Shown: one piece after another, positions 63,384-64,000 of the stretch | Numbering within the stretch: the first letter of the stretch is position 1 | Layout of the letters: each line of letters opens with the position of its first letter | Source of the DNA: Anaerotignum neopropionicum | GTDB taxonomy: Bacteria > Bacillota > Clostridia > Lachnospirales > Anaerotignaceae | Direction of reading: 5' to 3' | Assembly: GCF_001571775.1 (NCBI RefSeq) | Contig: NZ_LRVM01000013.1 | Location: 1-64,000 of the forward strand | Length of the DNA stretch: 64,000 nucleotides | Notes under the pieces: model-generated | The model's input: only the letters and a program-made list of their open reading frames with translations | What the model was told of the DNA's origin: nothing | Databases searched by the model: none | Translations under genes and position numbers: made by a program

Positions 63384-64000
63384 ATGCGTTTTTTTACACC
63401 GTGGGGATTGCTTGCTTTGCTGGCGGTACCTGTGATTATTTTAATGTATTTGTTGAAACAAAAATATAAAGAAACCAAAGTACCTAGTCTGTACCTTTGG
63501 AAAAAAGCCATTCCCGAATCGAAAGCGCAAGAGCCTTGGCAGAAGCTGAGAAAAAATATTCTCCTTTTTTTGCAAATTGCGGCGGCGGCAGTTTTGGCAA
63601 TTGCTCTTGGCGGCCCGTATATTATGGGGAAAAGCCAGGTGGTGGATTATGTTTTGGCCTTGGATTGCTCTGTGAGCATGCAAGCGACAGATGTGGAAGG
63701 AAGCCGATTTTTAGCGGCAAAAAAGGACATGCTTCGTATGGTTGAGGAAGCGGCACCCCAGTCCTCTTTTTCTCTGGTGCTTTTACAGGACGAACCTGCT
63801 TTGCTGCTAAGCGGTACCCAAGAAAAACAGGAGGTCTTACGCTGTATTCAAGAGGCCGAGGCCACAGACGGCGGCGTAGCTTGGGATAAGGCAAAAGAAA
63901 TTTTATCGGCGGAACGTGATGTTCTTGGCGGTGAAATTCTTATGTTCAGTGATAATTATGGCAGTTTGGGCGATTTGCCTGTGCAAGAGCAGATCTATAA
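63384..64000 (+). CDS. BatA-like VWA-domain membrane protein (partial)
   Basis: ATG 63384 follows AAAGGAGGCGGCGT; the frame is open to the end of the window (205 codons). The N-terminus FFTPWGLLALLAVPVIILMYLLKQ is the BatA-type anchor, a second helix lies at about residues 60-77, and a VWA domain starts with DCSVSMQATD, which keeps the MIDAS DxSxS pattern. Such proteins usually neighbour MoxR ATPases and DUF58 proteins, which could follow beyond the window. It completes the cluster from 57221 and probably binds a metal-dependent partner on the outer face. Confidence 0.92.
   Translation, partial: MRFFTPWGLLALLAVPVIILMYLLKQKYKETKVPSLYLWKKAIPESKAQEPWQKLRKNILLFLQIAAAAVLAIALGGPYIMGKSQVVDYVLALDCSVSMQATDVEGSRFLAAKKDMLRMVEEAAPQSSFSLVLLQDEPALLLSGTQEKQEVLRCIQEAEATDGGVAWDKAKEILSAERDVLGGEILMFSDNYGSLGDLPVQEQIY

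Overview
The window looks like chromosomal DNA from a low-GC, spore-forming member of the Clostridia. The signs are strong Shine-Dalgarno sites throughout, an Ile T-box leader, the germination protease gpr, NADH-linked fatty-acid genes of the FabK type, AT-rich intergenic DNA and tRNA genes without an encoded CCA. Three near-identical Na+/alanine symporters and a methionine gamma-lyase suggest an amino-acid fermenter. An Anaerotignum-like Lachnospirales member is possible, but that is inference.

Layout. 1-240: tail of an IS200/IS605-type transposase followed by five small hairpins. 0.3-9.3 kb: mixed housekeeping and small genes (APC permease, DUF134 + NBP35 pair, alanine symporter 1, tRNA-Pro(AGG)) with long AT-rich gaps. 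9.4-12.9 kb: ilvB-ilvN-ilvC on the minus strand behind a leader holding a 45-residue Ile/Leu/Val-rich peptide and a strong terminator. 13.4-25.4 kb: a SpoIID-domain lipoprotein, cytidylate-kinase-like protein, aspS, tRNA-Pro(CGG), a cyclase-family hydrolase, methionine gamma-lyase, a LysR regulator, a B3/B4 protein and an ECF sigma/anti-sigma pair. 25.6-34.6 kb: a complete type II fatty-acid operon fabH-acpP-fabK-fabD-fabG-fabF-accB-fabZ-accC-accDA, with accD and accA fused. 34.9-42.7 kb: holin-like protein, gpr, rpsT, a C_GCAxxG_C_C protein, pdp-deoB, an acetyltransferase and pncB. 43.0-48.4 kb: a MITE-like element, a T-box leader with ileS, and a CcdA-thioredoxin fusion. 49.5-53.3 kb: alanine symporters 2 and 3. 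53.5-57.1 kb: tRNA-Arg, a GT4 glycosyltransferase and a UvrD-type helicase. 57.2-64.0 kb: a cluster of a large membrane protein, ABC ATPase, ABC permease, a membrane/coiled-coil protein split by a possible -1 frameshift, and a BatA-like VWA protein running off the window.

Two families of non-coding repeats occupy gaps between genes. One is a roughly 300-510 bp modular element (three copies near 7.7, 15.8 and 48.5 kb), bounded by inverted repeats and in two copies carrying tandem arrays of a 59-61 bp unit. The other is a 160 bp MITE-like palindrome, complete at 43.0 kb with a 4-bp target duplication and truncated at 36.9 kb.

The observations I would follow first are the in-phase A AAA AAG heptamer joining two overlapping frames at 61.87 kb, the candidate leader-peptide attenuator of the ilv operon, and a leader element shared by symporter genes 1 and 3. 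All calls come from reading the sequence; no database search was run.
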